In this document: one piece after another, positions 1-10,054 of the stretch | How positions within the stretch are numbered: position 1 is the first letter of the stretch | How the letters are laid out: every line of letters begins with the position of its first letter | Assembly (NCBI RefSeq): GCF_009729095.1 | Contig: NZ_VTGX01000001.1 | Location: 310,001-374,000, forward strand | DNA from: Mycolicibacterium sp. CBMA 247 | GTDB lineage: Bacteria > Actinomycetota > Actinomycetes > Mycobacteriales > Mycobacteriaceae | Direction of reading: 5' to 3' | Length of the DNA stretch: 64,000 nt | Translations under genes and position numbers: made by a program | The notes under the pieces: model-generated | Database searches by the model: none | What the model was told of the DNA's origin: nothing | The model's input: the letters and a program-made list of their open reading frames with translations, nothing else

Positions 1-571
1 ACTTGGCCTTGAGCGCGGCGATCTGCAGGGCGACCGAGTGCGCGGCCTCCTTGCCCTTCGCCGCGTCGCCGGCCTGGTACTCGACCAGCACGCCGACGGC
101 CGGCGGCAGGTCCGCGGCACGCTTGTGCAGGTAGGTCTCGACCGTGCCGTCGAAGTAGGCGGCCCGACGCAGCTCGAGCTTCTCGCCGATCTTCGCGGAC
201 AGGTCTGCGATGGACTGCTCGACGGTGGTATCCCCGGACTTGGCGGCCTTGAGGGCGTCCACGTCGCCGGCCTTCGCGGCGGCAGCGGCCGCGACGACCT
301 GGTCGGCGAGCTCCTGGAATTCGGCGTTCTTGGCGACGAAGTCGGTCTCCGAGTTCAGCTCGATGAGCGCGCCATCCTTGGCCGCGACCAGACCCTCGGC
401 AGTGGCGCGCTCAGCGCGCTTGCCGACGTCCTTGGCGCCCTTGATACGGAGCAACTCGACAGCCTTGTCGAAGTCGCCGCCGGCCTCGACCAGAGCGTTC
501 TTCGAGTCGAGCATGCCGGCGCCAGTCAGATCCCGCAGTCGCTTGACGTCGGCAGCGGTGTAGTTAGCCAT
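1..571 (-). CDS. tsf: Elongation factor Ts, 3' part cut by window edge
   Basis: Nucleotide-exchange factor for EF-Tu. The first 190 residues are present and the C-terminus lies beyond position 1. The N-terminus [20 protein letters not shown] is the UBA-like EF-Ts domain, followed by the core signature around [14 protein letters not shown] that contacts EF-Tu. The ATG at 571 is chosen because AGGAGAA lies a few bases upstream. It follows rpsB after an 18-nt gap, so the two are surely one operon, as in nearly all bacteria. Confidence 0.97.
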   Translation of the reverse strand, partial: MANYTAADVKRLRDLTGAGMLDSKNALVEAGGDFDKAVELLRIKGAKDVGKRAERATAEGLVAAKDGALIELNSETDFVAKNAEFQELADQVVAAAAAAKAGDVDALKAAKSGDTTVEQSIADLSAKIGEKLELRRAAYFDGTVETYLHKRAADLPPAVGVLVEYQAGDAAKGKEAAHSVALQIAALKAK

Positions 572-589
572 TTAAGACTTCTCCTGGAA

Positions 590-1420
590 TTACGAAGCGT
601 CAGTGGATGTTTCGGGTGCAGCAGCGGCTTCACCCTCGGCGCTACCGGCGGTCGCACCGGCGAGCAGCTCCTGCTCCCACTCGGCCAGCGGCTCGACACC
701 CTCGGTGGTCTGCTTCTCGCCGGCACCCTGGCCGGCGCGGGCCTGCAGGCCCTCTGCCACCGCGGAGGCGACGACCTTGGTCAGCAGCGCAGCCGAACGG
801 ATCGCGTCGTCGTTGGCCGGGATCGGGTAGTTGACCTGATCCGGGTCGCAGTTGGTGTCCAGGATCGCAATGACCGGGATGCCCAGCTTGATGGCCTCGT
901 TGATCGCCAGGTGCTCCTTGTTGGTGTCGACGACCCAGATCGCCGAAGGCACCTTCTGCATGTCGCGAATACCGCCGAGGCTGCGCTCAAGCTTGTTCTT
1001 CTCACGCGTGAGCATGAGGATTTCCTTCTTGGTGCGACCCTCGAAGCCACCGGTCTGCTCCATGGCCTCAAGCTCCTTCATACGCTGAAGACGCTTGTGC
1101 ACGGTGGAGAAGTTGGTGAGCATGCCGCCCAGCCAACGCTGGTTCACGTAAGGCATGCCAACGCGGGTGGCCTCTGCGGCGATGGACTCCTGCGCCTGCT
1201 TCTTCGTGCCGACGAACAAGACGGTGCCGCCGTGGGCCACCGTCTCCTTGATGAACTCGTAGGCCTTGTCGATGTAGGTCAGCGTCTGCTGCAGATCGAT
1301 GATGTAGATGCCGTTGCGGTCGGTGAAGATGAACCGCTTCATCTTGGGGTTCCAGCGACGGGTCTGATGCCCGAAGTGAGCGCCGCTGTCAAGCAGCTGC
1401 TTCATGGTTACAACAGCCAT
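590..1420 (-). CDS. rpsB: 30S ribosomal protein S2
   Basis: 276-residue S2, needed for assembly of the small-subunit head and binding of S1. It begins [20 protein letters not shown] and contains the family motif [16 protein letters not shown] and the conserved [12 protein letters not shown] block. The C-terminus is a low-complexity tail rich in Ala, Glu and Thr, typical of mycobacterial S2. First gene of the rpsB-tsf operon. Confidence 0.98.
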   Translation of the reverse strand: MAVVTMKQLLDSGAHFGHQTRRWNPKMKRFIFTDRNGIYIIDLQQTLTYIDKAYEFIKETVAHGGTVLFVGTKKQAQESIAAEATRVGMPYVNQRWLGGMLTNFSTVHKRLQRMKELEAMEQTGGFEGRTKKEILMLTREKNKLERSLGGIRDMQKVPSAIWVVDTNKEHLAINEAIKLGIPVIAILDTNCDPDQVNYPIPANDDAIRSAALLTKVVASAVAEGLQARAGQGAGEKQTTEGVEPLAEWEQELLAGATAGSAEGEAAAAPETSTDAS

Positions 1421-1730
1421 GAGTCCATGGTCCTTTTTATGTCGGTTGTCGCCCAGCGTCGGGTGATGCCGGGCCCTGGTGCCTGCCGGCTGCCGAACCT
1501 GCTCCAGGAAAATCCCAGGTCAGGACCGTCGGCATCCGTGTACGACCCCGTTGAGGCGATCGATATGCGCAGACACGCGAAGTCAGCCCGCTAGCGAGCT
1601 GCGGGTAGAAGTTTACACGCCGAGCACGGGTGCTTTTACCACGCGACGACCACCCGGCGGGCATTGCGCATTCATCCACAGCCCACGGTGTTGGGGCTTT
1701 CGCACGGCCGGGCCCACGCGCTGAACTGGG
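1421..1730. promoter_or_regulatory. Intergenic promoter region between rpsB and the M23 gene
   Basis: 310 nt between two divergent genes. On the minus strand a TAAACT -10-like element (within GTGTAAACTT, near 1610-1620) lies about 190 nt before rpsB, implying a long leader. No coding sequence or strong hairpin was recognised here. The promoter assignment is by eye. Confidence 0.35.
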
Positions 1731-2231
1731 GTGATGAGGTTTGCCTCGTTGGTGCTGCTGCTGGGTGTGGTCGGCATGTGGCCGGCGGTCGCTCACGCCG
1801 ACGGCTCCCGGCTGCACTGGCCGGTATCCCCGCGACCAGCGGTGACCAGGGGTTTCGATGCCCCCTCCCCCAACTGGAACCGCGGCCACCGGGGCGTCGA
1901 TCTGGCGGCCGTCCCGGATCAGCCGATCTATGCCGCGGGCCCCGGCACCGTGATGTTCGCCGGCGTGCTCGCCGGGCGTCCGGTGGTCTCGCTGGCCCAT
2001 CCGGGTGGGCTGCGTACGAGCTACGAACCGGTGCGGGCCTCGGTGCGGCCGGGGCAGACGGTCACGGCCGGCCAGCTGCTCGGTACGTTGCTGGCCGGTC
2101 ACCCCGGCTGTGCGGCCGCGGCCTGCCTGCACTGGGGCGCGATGTGGGGTGCGGCGGCCCGGGCTGATTACGTCGATCCACTCGGGTTGTTGGCCGAGAC
2201 GCCGATCCGGCTCAAACCGCTGGCTGGTTGA
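1731..2231 (+). CDS. Secreted M23 family metallopeptidase (Rv2891-like)
   Basis: 166-residue exported protein. Residues 1-23 form a Sec signal peptide ending near VAHADG, followed by one peptidase M23 (LytM/lysostaphin) domain. Visible zinc-site elements are HRGVDLA (HxxxD, about residue 52) and LHWG near residue 134 in place of the usual HLHFE, so the second histidine motif is degenerate (only one His). The product may be a peptidoglycan endopeptidase or a LytM-type regulator lacking activity. A GTG at 1731 is directly followed by an ATG at 1734, and either could start translation. Same place as Rv2891 in M. tuberculosis. Confidence 0.85.
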   Translation: MMRFASLVLLLGVVGMWPAVAHADGSRLHWPVSPRPAVTRGFDAPSPNWNRGHRGVDLAAVPDQPIYAAGPGTVMFAGVLAGRPVVSLAHPGGLRTSYEPVRASVRPGQTVTAGQLLGTLLAGHPGCAAAACLHWGAMWGAAARADYVDPLGLLAETPIRLKPLAG

Positions 2232-2250
2232 CCGGCTTGTCCACTGTTCG

Positions 2251-3165
2251 TCAGGCGCGCGGATGGGCCTGATCATGTACGGCGCGCAGCCGTTCGACGG
2301 TGACATGGGTGTAGAGCTGTGTGGTGGCCAGCGAGGTGTGGCCCAGCAGCTCCTGCACGATGCGCAGGTCGGCACCGCCTTCGAGCAGATGGGTGGCCGC
2401 GCTGTGGCGCAGCCCGTGCGGGCCGATGTCGGGGGCGCCGTCGACAGCCGAGACGGTCTGGTGCACCACGGTGCGGGCTTGGCGCGGGTCGAGCCGTTTG
2501 CCGCGCGCCCCGAGCAGAAGCGCGGGGCCCGAATCGGCAGTGGCCACGGCCGGCCGTCCCTCGGCCAGCCAGTCCGTCAAGGCCACGTGGGCCGGTTCAC
2601 CGAACGGGACCGTGCGCTGCTTGTTGCCCTTGCCCAACACCTGCAGCACCCGGCGCGAGGTGTCGATGTCGTCGATGTCCAGCCCACACAATTCGCTGAC
2701 CCGGATACCGGTGGCATACAGCATCTCCACGATCAACCGATCCCGCAACGCCAGCGGATCCCCTTCGCGCGCAGCGGAATTCATCGCCTCCATGGCATCG
2801 ATCGCCTGGTCGCGGCGTAGCACCGCGGGCAGGGTGCGACGGGCCTTGGGGACCTGCAACCGGGCTGCGGGGTCATCCGAGAGCAGTCCCCGCCGGGCCG
2901 CCCACGTGCAGAAAGTCTTGACCGACGAGGTGCGCCGCGCCAGCGTGGTCCGCGCCGCGCCCGCCGACGCCTGAGCCGCCAGCCACGACCGCAGCAGCGG
3001 CAGGCTCAGGCTGGTGATGTCGGGCTCGTTGCCGCGCTGCCCGACGAAGTCGAACAGCGCGCGCAGATCGGTGCGGTAGGCACGGCGGGTGTGCTCGGAT
3101 CGTCCGCATTCCAGCGCGAGGTACTCGTCGAAGTCTTCGAGTAGCGGCTCGATCCGGGTGCTCAC
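2251..3165 (-). CDS. xerC: Tyrosine recombinase XerC
   Basis: 304-residue site-specific recombinase that, with XerD, resolves chromosome dimers at dif. N-terminal SAM-like DNA-binding domain ([20 protein letters not shown]) and C-terminal catalytic domain with Arg in [10 protein letters not shown], the Lys region [19 protein letters not shown] (HxxR), the second His in LLGHTSL, and nucleophile Tyr in TQLYTHV. The GTG at 3165 matches the usual family N-terminus. Longer in-frame starts would add an unconserved Ala/Gly-rich stretch. Syntenic with Rv2894c. Confidence 0.95.
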   Translation of the reverse strand: MSTRIEPLLEDFDEYLALECGRSEHTRRAYRTDLRALFDFVGQRGNEPDITSLSLPLLRSWLAAQASAGAARTTLARRTSSVKTFCTWAARRGLLSDDPAARLQVPKARRTLPAVLRRDQAIDAMEAMNSAAREGDPLALRDRLIVEMLYATGIRVSELCGLDIDDIDTSRRVLQVLGKGNKQRTVPFGEPAHVALTDWLAEGRPAVATADSGPALLLGARGKRLDPRQARTVVHQTVSAVDGAPDIGPHGLRHSAATHLLEGGADLRIVQELLGHTSLATTQLYTHVTVERLRAVHDQAHPRA

Positions 3166-3225
3166 TCCACCACCGTGGCAGACGGCTCGGGCCGCCGCCG
3201 TCAACCGCCTGCGCGTGTCGCAGCG

Positions 3226-5079
3226 TCACGGAATGATCGGCAGCGTCACCGCGGAGGGGTGCTGCCCGTCATGCAGGACGGTCTGATTGGCGGTGCGAAC
3301 CTGGGTGTCCTGCCCGAACGGCGCGCCGGTATTCGGGTTCGGCGCGAACTGCGGATAGTCACTGCTGGAGATCTCCAGTCGGATGCGGTCGCCGGTGCTG
3401 AACTCGTAACTCGTCGGCCAGACCTGTATCTGGAACGGGTAGGGCTGCCCGGGCACGATCGGCGTGGGGTTGGACACCGAGTCCCGAAACGCCGTCCGCA
3501 CGATGCCGTTGTTGAGGTTGATCACCTGCCCGCCGGGTTTCACCACCGCCAGCTTGGCCGTGAAATCCGTGTCGACTGCGCTGGATTGCGCCCACAGTCG
3601 CACCGATACCGGCCCAGTCACCTCGGTGTCGTGGTCGAGCGGTGGGCTGCTGTAGACCAGGACGTCGGAACGCTGTTCGACGGGAGTCTGGTCGTAGGGG
3701 CCCTGCGGGCCGCTCTGTGCACCGCAGCAGGAATGCCCGCCCATGCTCGGCGCCGGGAATGCTGGGTCGTAGGTGTAGGAGTCCGGTGCCTGCGCACCGG
3801 GGACAGCGGTGACGAGTTGTCCTTGGCGGTCGGCGTGTCCGCCCGGCCCGGACAGGTACAACGTCGTCCACCGGGTCTGCGGCAGCGGCCATTGCGTCGC
3901 CGACTTCCACTTGTCGGCCCCCATGAGGAAGTAGTCAACCCGGGGCTGCCCGGTCGCGACCGGGTTGTCGCCGGGAACGTCCGTGTCCTTGAGGAAGTGG
4001 TCGTACCAGGCCAGCATCAACTCATTGATGGGGCTGTTACCGACCGTCCCGATATCGCGCAGCAGCGGAGCCGGTTCCGAGTCGGGCCTGCCCCAGTTGA
4101 CGTGGTCCCATGGACCGATCACCAAGCGCTGGTTGTCACGGGCCGCCTGGGTGCCGCCGTGTGCGACCATGCCGGTGAAGTTCTCGACACCGCCGGCGAG
4201 AAAAGCGTCGTACCAGCCCTCGATGTCGAGGACGGGCACGCGCACCGAACCGTAGCGCTCCCTGATGCTGACCCGCTGCCAGAAGTCGTCGCGAGTCGAG
4301 TGCTCGATCCAGTCGAAATACCACGGCGCGACCGCGGGATTGCCCGGTTGCAGCGGAGGCAGATCCTTGAACGGCCGGAAGTTCATCCACCGGGTGGGGT
4401 CGGCGGCGGCCGCCGTCAATTGTGCTGCGGCGGCCTGATCGTGGCGGTTCTGCGCGGCGGTCAGCGCCAGCGAGCCGATGGCCCACGGCTGGACGAACGC
4501 CAGCCGGAATTCCCCGCCCTCATACGTCCAGCCGTCGTAGTAGTCGGAGGCTGTGTTGGCCGGCACGATCGTCACGAGATGCGGCGGAGCGGTGACTGCG
4601 GCCAGCCATTGCGTGGCGCCGACATACGACGACCCGTACATGCCGACCTTGCCGCTGGACCCGGGCAGCGCCGCGGCCCACTCCACGGAGTCGTAGCCGT
4701 CGTCCATGTCGTGGGTGAACTCTTCGAAGACGCCACCCGAGGTGCCCTGGCCGCGGACGTCCTGGATGACCGCCAGATAGCAGTGCGATGCGAACCAGTC
4801 CGGTGGCCGGTAACGCGTCTGGCCCTGCGCGCCGGATTTCCCGTACTGGGTGCGCATGAGCAGCACCGGAACCGGACGGTCGATCTGAGGCCGGTACACA
4901 TCGGCGCGCAGCACGGTTCCGTCGCGCATGGTCGCCGGGACGTCGGCCTGTTCGGTCACCTCGCACGGCCCGCGCCCGGCAGCCGCCGGGAACGGCTGCC
5001 GGTGGCCGCCGCCGCACCCGCCGAGGACGAGCACGACAACAGCGGCGATCGCCAACCCACGAGCGACGACGGAGCGCAC
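3226..5079 (-). CDS. CocE/NonD family hydrolase, lipoprotein (S15-type alpha/beta hydrolase)
   Basis: 617-residue acyl esterase/peptidase of the X-Pro dipeptidyl-peptidase S15 type. Residues 1-24 form a lipoprotein signal peptide with lipobox LGGC followed by GGG, so it should be anchored outside the membrane. Nucleophile Ser lies in GMYGSSYVGA, the acid in DIEGWYDAF and the His in GPWDHVNWG. The C-terminal beta-sandwich (VTGPVSVRLWAQSS onward) is the family's jelly-roll domain. The GTG at 5079 is chosen because the signal peptide starts there; no good ribosome site was seen. Substrate unknown. Confidence 0.85.
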   Translation of the reverse strand: MRSVVARGLAIAAVVVLVLGGCGGGHRQPFPAAAGRGPCEVTEQADVPATMRDGTVLRADVYRPQIDRPVPVLLMRTQYGKSGAQGQTRYRPPDWFASHCYLAVIQDVRGQGTSGGVFEEFTHDMDDGYDSVEWAAALPGSSGKVGMYGSSYVGATQWLAAVTAPPHLVTIVPANTASDYYDGWTYEGGEFRLAFVQPWAIGSLALTAAQNRHDQAAAAQLTAAAADPTRWMNFRPFKDLPPLQPGNPAVAPWYFDWIEHSTRDDFWQRVSIRERYGSVRVPVLDIEGWYDAFLAGGVENFTGMVAHGGTQAARDNQRLVIGPWDHVNWGRPDSEPAPLLRDIGTVGNSPINELMLAWYDHFLKDTDVPGDNPVATGQPRVDYFLMGADKWKSATQWPLPQTRWTTLYLSGPGGHADRQGQLVTAVPGAQAPDSYTYDPAFPAPSMGGHSCCGAQSGPQGPYDQTPVEQRSDVLVYSSPPLDHDTEVTGPVSVRLWAQSSAVDTDFTAKLAVVKPGGQVINLNNGIVRTAFRDSVSNPTPIVPGQPYPFQIQVWPTSYEFSTGDRIRLEISSSDYPQFAPNPNTGAPFGQDTQVRTANQTVLHDGQHPSAVTLPIIP

Positions 5080-5251
5080 CCCTTGACCGTAATGCCCGGG
5101 GACGTCAGCCGATGGCGCCCGCGGGGCAGCCAATCTGCAGTCCGGCAGCGCCGAATGACGAATCGAGTGGTGAATTAGGTACCGCACTACTCGTGTCCAC
5201 CTGCGACCGCGGCCTGAGACTGATTGAGACCGACTGGGACAGGAGCTGGGA

Positions 5252-5644
5252 ATGGGCGCACGGCATCGGGGCCTGACGGCGATCACGGTTGGGCTCACCC
5301 TCGTCTGCTCCGCGCCGTTGTTCGCGGCATGCGGCGGGCAGCAGCAGCACACCGAACCCGCCAAGACGGTCACCGTGACCGACCACACCGAGGCGACCAC
5401 GCTGCTGACGACCACGACGCAGCCACGGCACACCGGCCCCGTCCCCTACACCGCCCCGACACCGACATCGGGTCCGACACCGACCATCACCACGTTCGTG
5501 GAGGCGCCCACAACGTCGGGGCCCGTCCCGACCACCACCACGTTCATCGGAACACCGACCACCACCGCGCCGACGATCCCGCCGACGCCGACTCCGTCGA
5601 CGGCCATCCCGACGAACAGCGCCCCGACGCCTCCGGCCGGCTGA
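5252..5644 (+). CDS. Small Thr/Pro-rich lipoprotein
   Basis: 130 residues. Signal peptide 1-27 ends in a lipobox (LFAAC), so it is a predicted lipoprotein. The rest is low-complexity Thr, Pro and Ala with repeated TPT/TTT tracts, typical of an extended, possibly O-mannosylated wall-spanning linker. No catalytic domain. AGGAG lies 6 nt before the ATG. The next gene begins 6 nt after the stop, so it is probably co-expressed with the membrane sensor protein. Confidence 0.75.
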   Translation: MGARHRGLTAITVGLTLVCSAPLFAACGGQQQHTEPAKTVTVTDHTEATTLLTTTTQPRHTGPVPYTAPTPTSGPTPTITTFVEAPTTSGPVPTTTTFIGTPTTTAPTIPPTPTPSTAIPTNSAPTPPAG

Positions 5645-5650
5645 CCACAC

Positions 5651-7168
5651 ATGGCGGACGACGACGGACCCATTCCACCGTCAGTACACAAATGGATCGG
5701 CGTGATCGGTTTGGTCGTCGCGCCGACCACCCTGGTGACCGGGCTGTGCTACTACTTCGGCTACACCTCGACCCGAAAAACATTGGCATACCTGGGCATT
5801 GACTCCGACGCGGTCGGATTCACCACCAATGACTACGTCACCAAGAGCACGGGCGTCCTGTTTGTGACGGCCCTGGTGGCGCTGTTGACGTGCACCGCCG
5901 CGCTCGGACTCTGTACGTACCTGCGCAGGGTGGCCGCCGCGGGCCGGCACATCGGGACCCTGCGGGCGCTCGCCTGGATCCTGGGCACGCTGGGCCTGAC
6001 CGGTCTGGTCCGCGGTGTCGTCGGCGTCATCCGGCCTGCCTTCACCCCGGACGAGCAGCTGTGGCTGACCCCGGTGGCCCTGGGGATCGGCGCCGCCCTT
6101 CTTGTCCTCGCCGCCTGGCTGTTTCGCATCGCCACACCCGCGGCCGAACGGCCGCCGGTGCCCGCACTGGAGCGGGCGCTGCTCGCCGTGGCCGTGGCGA
6201 TCTTGGTGCTGGCCTCGTTCTGGACCACCAACATCTTCGCCACCAAGGTCGGTGAAGTCGCGGGTATCAACGCCGCAGGGGACCTGTGGACCAAGGAAAC
6301 GACGGTCGTCCTCGACACCAATGACCGGCTGTTCCTTCCCAAGGAGCTGGTACGGACCAGCCTGTTGACCGAGGCATCGTCCCCGCAGGGCGAGACCTTC
6401 CGGTATGAGTGCTTCCGCGGGTACGCCGTGCGCGGCGACCTGTGGGTGCTGTTGCCGGCGAACTGGCGCCCACAGTTCGGCTACGCCGCTCTGGTGACGG
6501 CGAATTCGTCGCACCGCATCACGCTGCGCACCATCAAGGACGCCCCGGACCGGGTCGGCGGCGGGGCCAACGTTCGCGAGTACTGGCCCTGTCCGGAGTT
6601 GGTGCCCACCGCCACCGGACCGGCGGTTCAGGGCCAACTGTTGCCTGCGGGTGATGCCGGCCGGGTCTTCGGTACCGATCTGAGTGTGGCCCGGGAGTAC
6701 ATCCAGCACGCCGCCGCGGACGACACCGCGACCCAGAACTGTGCCGGCGCGGTGGATTCCGCCACCCAGTCGATCTCCGACAAGACCGGATACCGGGTCA
6801 GGTATGTGCGGGAACTGGCCGGCGGATCACCACCGATCCGGGTGCAGGAAAGCGTCATCGAGTTCGATACACCGCATCACGCGTCCGATTTCGTCGACGC
6901 GACGACCGCGACCTGGCAGGGGTGTGCGCACAGCGAACTGACTGTGCAGCGCGACGGCGCCGACGCGCATCATCAGATCGGAGAGGTCACCGAGGCGACG
7001 GGTCTGGTGACCGTCGATGTGGACTCCGGTGATCGTACGACCGATGCGTGCCGGCACGCGGTGGGTGCCAAATCGAACGTCGTGGTCGATGTCGTCCTGT
7101 GCGGAACGGCCCCGACCGATCAGACCGCCACCCTGGTGAACGCGATCCGGGACAGGTTCGGAGCCTGA
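5651..7168 (+). CDS. Five-TM membrane protein with C-terminal PknH_C-like extracellular sensor domain
   Basis: 505 residues. Five hydrophobic helices (about 11-38, 66-91, 104-127, 137-159, 172-196) are followed by a roughly 300-residue soluble part. Residues about 345-505 resemble the PknH-like extracellular domain: SVIEFDTPHHASDFVDAT, WQGC, TTDACRHAVGAKSNVVVDVV, LCG, and the final LVNAIRDRFGA, with paired cysteines. Five helices with an internal N-terminus place the sensor outside, as in PknH. There is no kinase domain, so it may bind ligand or wall material without signalling itself. Translationally close to the lipoprotein upstream. Confidence 0.7.
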   Translation: MADDDGPIPPSVHKWIGVIGLVVAPTTLVTGLCYYFGYTSTRKTLAYLGIDSDAVGFTTNDYVTKSTGVLFVTALVALLTCTAALGLCTYLRRVAAAGRHIGTLRALAWILGTLGLTGLVRGVVGVIRPAFTPDEQLWLTPVALGIGAALLVLAAWLFRIATPAAERPPVPALERALLAVAVAILVLASFWTTNIFATKVGEVAGINAAGDLWTKETTVVLDTNDRLFLPKELVRTSLLTEASSPQGETFRYECFRGYAVRGDLWVLLPANWRPQFGYAALVTANSSHRITLRTIKDAPDRVGGGANVREYWPCPELVPTATGPAVQGQLLPAGDAGRVFGTDLSVAREYIQHAAADDTATQNCAGAVDSATQSISDKTGYRVRYVRELAGGSPPIRVQESVIEFDTPHHASDFVDATTATWQGCAHSELTVQRDGADAHHQIGEVTEATGLVTVDVDSGDRTTDACRHAVGAKSNVVVDVVLCGTAPTDQTATLVNAIRDRFGA

Positions 7169-7174
7169 GCCGGT

Positions 7175-8335
7175 TCAGTCGACCCGCCGCAGCGCGTCGG
7201 GCGTGAGATCGGCGAGCGTCGGGTACCCGTCGACCCCCATGATCAGATCGGCCTCGGCGAGCAGTGACCGCAGCACGTGCACGATGCCGTCGGCCCCGCC
7301 CAGCGCCATCCCGTAGATATAGGGGCGGCCCACCCCGACCGCGGTGGCCCCCAACGCCAGCGCTTTGACGATGTCGGCACCGTTGCGGATTCCCGAGTCG
7401 AACAACACCGGCAACCCATCGGCCGCCTCCACCACACCGGGCAGGCAGTCGATCGCGGGCAGGCCGCCATTGGCTTGGCGCCCACCATGATTGGAACAGT
7501 AGATGCCGTCGACGCCACCGTCCTTGGCTCGCCGGACATCGTCGGGGTGACAGATTCCCTTGAGGATGAGCGGCAGGGTGGTCAGTGACCGCAGCCACGG
7601 CAGGTCGTCCCAGGTCAGCGGATTGCCGAACAGGCTCACCCAGCGCAGCACGGTGGCCTGCGGATTCTCCTCGGGCGGCTGCGGCAGCCCGGCCCGGAAC
7701 ACGGGGTCGCTGGTGTAGTTGGCCAGACACTTACCGCGCAGCTGCGGGAAGTTCGAGGTGGACAGGTCCCGAGGACGCCAACCTGGAACCCAGGTGTCCA
7801 GCGTGACCACGATGCCCTTGAACCCGGCCGCCTCGGCGCGCTGCACCAAACTGGCCGCCAGGTCCTTGTCGGTCGGCGTGTACAGCTGGAAAAAGCCTGG
7901 GGTGTCACCGAATTCGGCGGCCACATCTTCCAGCGGATCCTCGGTCAGGGTGGACAGCATCAGCGGCACCCCGGTGCGGGCGGCGGCCCGCGCGCCGACC
8001 AGATCGCCGTGACCGTCCTGACCGCAGATACCCAGCACCCCAACCGGCGCCATGAACAGCGGCGAGGGCAGCGTGAGCCCGAACAGGTCGACGGACAGGT
8101 CACGCTCGCGGTGGGCGTTGAACATCCGCGGCATCAGGCCCCACCGGTCGAATGCGGTGCGGTTGACCTGCTGGGTGCGCTCGTCGCCGGCGCCGCCGGC
8201 CACATACGACCACAGCGACGCCGGCATCGCGGCCTGGGCTTTGGCCTCCAGTACCGCATAGTCCATCGGCATGGTCGGCAGCACGCCGGACAGCCCCTGC
8301 AGGTAGATCTCGAGTTGGTAATCGCCGTATGCCAT
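7175..8335 (-). CDS. FMN-dependent alpha-hydroxy-acid oxidase, lactate 2-monooxygenase type
   Basis: 386 residues, close in length and motifs to M. smegmatis lactate 2-monooxygenase, which converts L-lactate and O2 to acetate and CO2. Visible landmarks: [44 protein letters not shown], the FMN/substrate block [18 protein letters not shown] (catalytic His) and [21 protein letters not shown] related (S)-2-hydroxy-acid oxidase activity cannot be excluded. An ATG at 8335 begins the conserved [11 protein letters not shown] segment; an in-frame ATG 12 nt further up is possible. Confidence 0.85.
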   Translation of the reverse strand: MAYGDYQLEIYLQGLSGVLPTMPMDYAVLEAKAQAAMPASLWSYVAGGAGDERTQQVNRTAFDRWGLMPRMFNAHRERDLSVDLFGLTLPSPLFMAPVGVLGICGQDGHGDLVGARAAARTGVPLMLSTLTEDPLEDVAAEFGDTPGFFQLYTPTDKDLAASLVQRAEAAGFKGIVVTLDTWVPGWRPRDLSTSNFPQLRGKCLANYTSDPVFRAGLPQPPEENPQATVLRWVSLFGNPLTWDDLPWLRSLTTLPLILKGICHPDDVRRAKDGGVDGIYCSNHGGRQANGGLPAIDCLPGVVEAADGLPVLFDSGIRNGADIVKALALGATAVGVGRPYIYGMALGGADGIVHVLRSLLAEADLIMGVDGYPTLADLTPDALRRVD

Positions 8336-8371
8336 GACAGCTACCATGCCATCCCGGACGGCCACCCGGCC

Positions 8372-9247
8372 TTAGCTGGAGGTGTCGGCCTCGACTTTTG
8401 CCAGCTCAGCTTTCCACTGCCGGAAGGTCTCCTCGGTGCGCCCACGGCGCCAGTACCCCGAGATCGACGCCGCCCATTTCGCTTCGACCCCACGCTCCTT
8501 GCGGATGTAGGGACGCAGGTTGTGCATCACGGCCTGAGCCTCACCGTGGATGAACACCTGGACCTGACCCGGCAGCCACTGCGCTTCCTTGACCGCGCCG
8601 ACCAGCGGCGCGTTGTCCCCGGCCTGCTCGTCCCCGACCAGGTCGGCGCGCCCGCCTCGATAGATCCAGCTCACCTGGACCCCGTCGGGAGCGGTGAGCT
8701 CGACCTCGTCGTCGGGGCCGGCCACCTCGATGAAAACCTTGCCGATCGCGTTGGCGGGCAACGCTTCCAGTGCAGTACTGATGGCCGGGAGGGCGGCCTC
8801 GTCACCGGCCAGCAGGTGCCAGTCGGCTCCCGGGTCAGGGGCATAGGCCCCACTGGGTCCCATCAGATAGGCGGGCTGGCCCGACTGGGCCGCTGCGGCC
8901 CACGGCGCGGCCACACCCTGCTTACCGTGCACAACGAAGTCGATGCTGATCTCGCCGCGCTCCTCGTCGACGCTGCGCACGGTGTAGGTGCGCACAGTCG
9001 GTCGCTGTTCGGCGGGCAATTCCTGAAAGCTGTCCAGCGTCAATGGATGCGGCAGCGCCGCGACATCGACACCGTCCGGAACGACGACGAGTTTGACGTA
9101 GGCGTCGCTGAACTCGTTGGGTGAGAATGTGTCGAAGCCCGTGCCCTCGGCGTTGTTGCCGTTGCCGCCCAGCACCAGCCTGACCATGTGTTCGGCGAGT
9201 TGCTCGCGGCGCACCACCTGAAACGTATGCACGGGGCGTCCCGCCAT
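8372..9247 (-). CDS. Siderophore-interacting protein (ferric-siderophore reductase family, Rv2895c/ViuB-like)
   Basis: 291-residue cytosolic flavoprotein of the SIP family, expected to reduce ferric siderophore and release iron. FAD-binding domain with the TVRTYTVRS motif (RxYTxR) and GPSGAYAPDP phosphate-binding loop, then the NAD(P)H-binding SIP domain (WHLLAGDEAALPAI, IEVAGPDDEVEL) and the C-terminal ISGYWRRGRTEE. The ATG at 9247 has GGAGG 5 nt upstream. Syntenic with Rv2895c. No convincing IdeR box was found upstream. Confidence 0.9.
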   Translation of the reverse strand: MAGRPVHTFQVVRREQLAEHMVRLVLGGNGNNAEGTGFDTFSPNEFSDAYVKLVVVPDGVDVAALPHPLTLDSFQELPAEQRPTVRTYTVRSVDEERGEISIDFVVHGKQGVAAPWAAAAQSGQPAYLMGPSGAYAPDPGADWHLLAGDEAALPAISTALEALPANAIGKVFIEVAGPDDEVELTAPDGVQVSWIYRGGRADLVGDEQAGDNAPLVGAVKEAQWLPGQVQVFIHGEAQAVMHNLRPYIRKERGVEAKWAASISGYWRRGRTEETFRQWKAELAKVEADTSS

Positions 9248-9499
9248 CGGTGCCTCCAAACTCGGCCACGGACCTTCGATCAGCCGACTGGTTAGCCGAC
9301 CTCACCGATTATACGGATATCACCGACCGGCACGGGGGCTACGTCAGGTCGGGCCTCGAGTCTCCCCCGGCCCTCAGCCCGCAGTCCGCAGTCCGCGACG
9401 GTCTATGCCGACGTCCATTACCAAGAGAACCAAATCGTCGCCCTGGCGCACGCGCCGTTGGCTCGTGGGGTGATCGCCCGATCCGAGCTGCACGAGCAG

Positions 9500-10054
9500 T
9501 CAAAGTGATTGCGGGATGTGGCGTTTCCGGCTGTTGACCAGCGGTCGTTGATAAGAAGGATCGGACCGGTCGCGGGCGGATCGTCCGTTCACGGCGATGT
9601 CGGGCACATCGGCGAAAGGAATCGGCATGGTCGGTAACAGGCCGGACCATTCGATGACGTTGGTACGAAGCATGATCCGCCAGCCCTGTCCGTCTCGTTC
9701 CAGCCTGTCGAAATATCGGCCACCGGCGATCCAATTCGAATCGTCGCGGTTGCGTGCAACGAACAAGTAGTAGGTCTCGGAATGCGCAGTATCACCGTCG
9801 ATTTCACAGGAATTGTTGAGCAGATGGTGCTGCGTGGCGATCTGCCCCTGCTCGTGCATGGTCTGCGCCCAGTCGTACAGGTCGGCCGGCCCACCGACGA
9901 AATCGCCTGCAGCGACAACGGCATCGTCGTGGAACGCCGTGAGGAAGAGACCCCGATCGAAGCGGTCGAGACCACGGCTGAACCGGGTCAGACAATCGGT
10001 GATGTCCTGTCGATCGAGGAGCGCCTCGAGTCGTGACTGCCGGTCAGCGTCCAT
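9500..10054 (-). CDS. SnoaL/NTF2-like protein, last gene of the Rieske cluster
   Basis: 184-residue alpha+beta cone-fold protein of the SnoaL/ring-hydroxylating-dioxygenase beta-like family, shown by LLDRQDITDCLTRFSRGLDR, the helix-strand pattern around FVGGPADLYDWAQTMHEQ and WRIMLRTNVIEWSG. Such proteins act as isomerases, cyclases or small oxygenase subunits. The ATG at 10054 has GGAGG 6 nt upstream, favouring it over the ATG at 10060. It overlaps the SDR gene upstream. Substrate unknown. Confidence 0.75.
   Translation of the reverse strand: MDADRQSRLEALLDRQDITDCLTRFSRGLDRFDRGLFLTAFHDDAVVAAGDFVGGPADLYDWAQTMHEQGQIATQHHLLNNSCEIDGDTAHSETYYLFVARNRDDSNWIAGGRYFDRLERDGQGWRIMLRTNVIEWSGLLPTMPIPFADVPDIAVNGRSARDRSDPSYQRPLVNSRKRHIPQSL

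Noticed and set aside
38-1594. 518-codon rightward ORF
   Set aside because: It is antisense to tsf and rpsB, whose proteins are unmistakable. Long antisense frames are common in high-GC coding DNA.
3175-5178. 667-codon rightward ORF
   Set aside because: Antisense shadow of the CocE/NonD hydrolase; its sequence is Arg/Gly/Val-rich without motifs.
9248-9310. Possible IdeR box before the siderophore-interacting protein
   Set aside because: A TTAG...CACC pattern is present, but the best 19-mer alignment matches only about 8 positions in either orientation.
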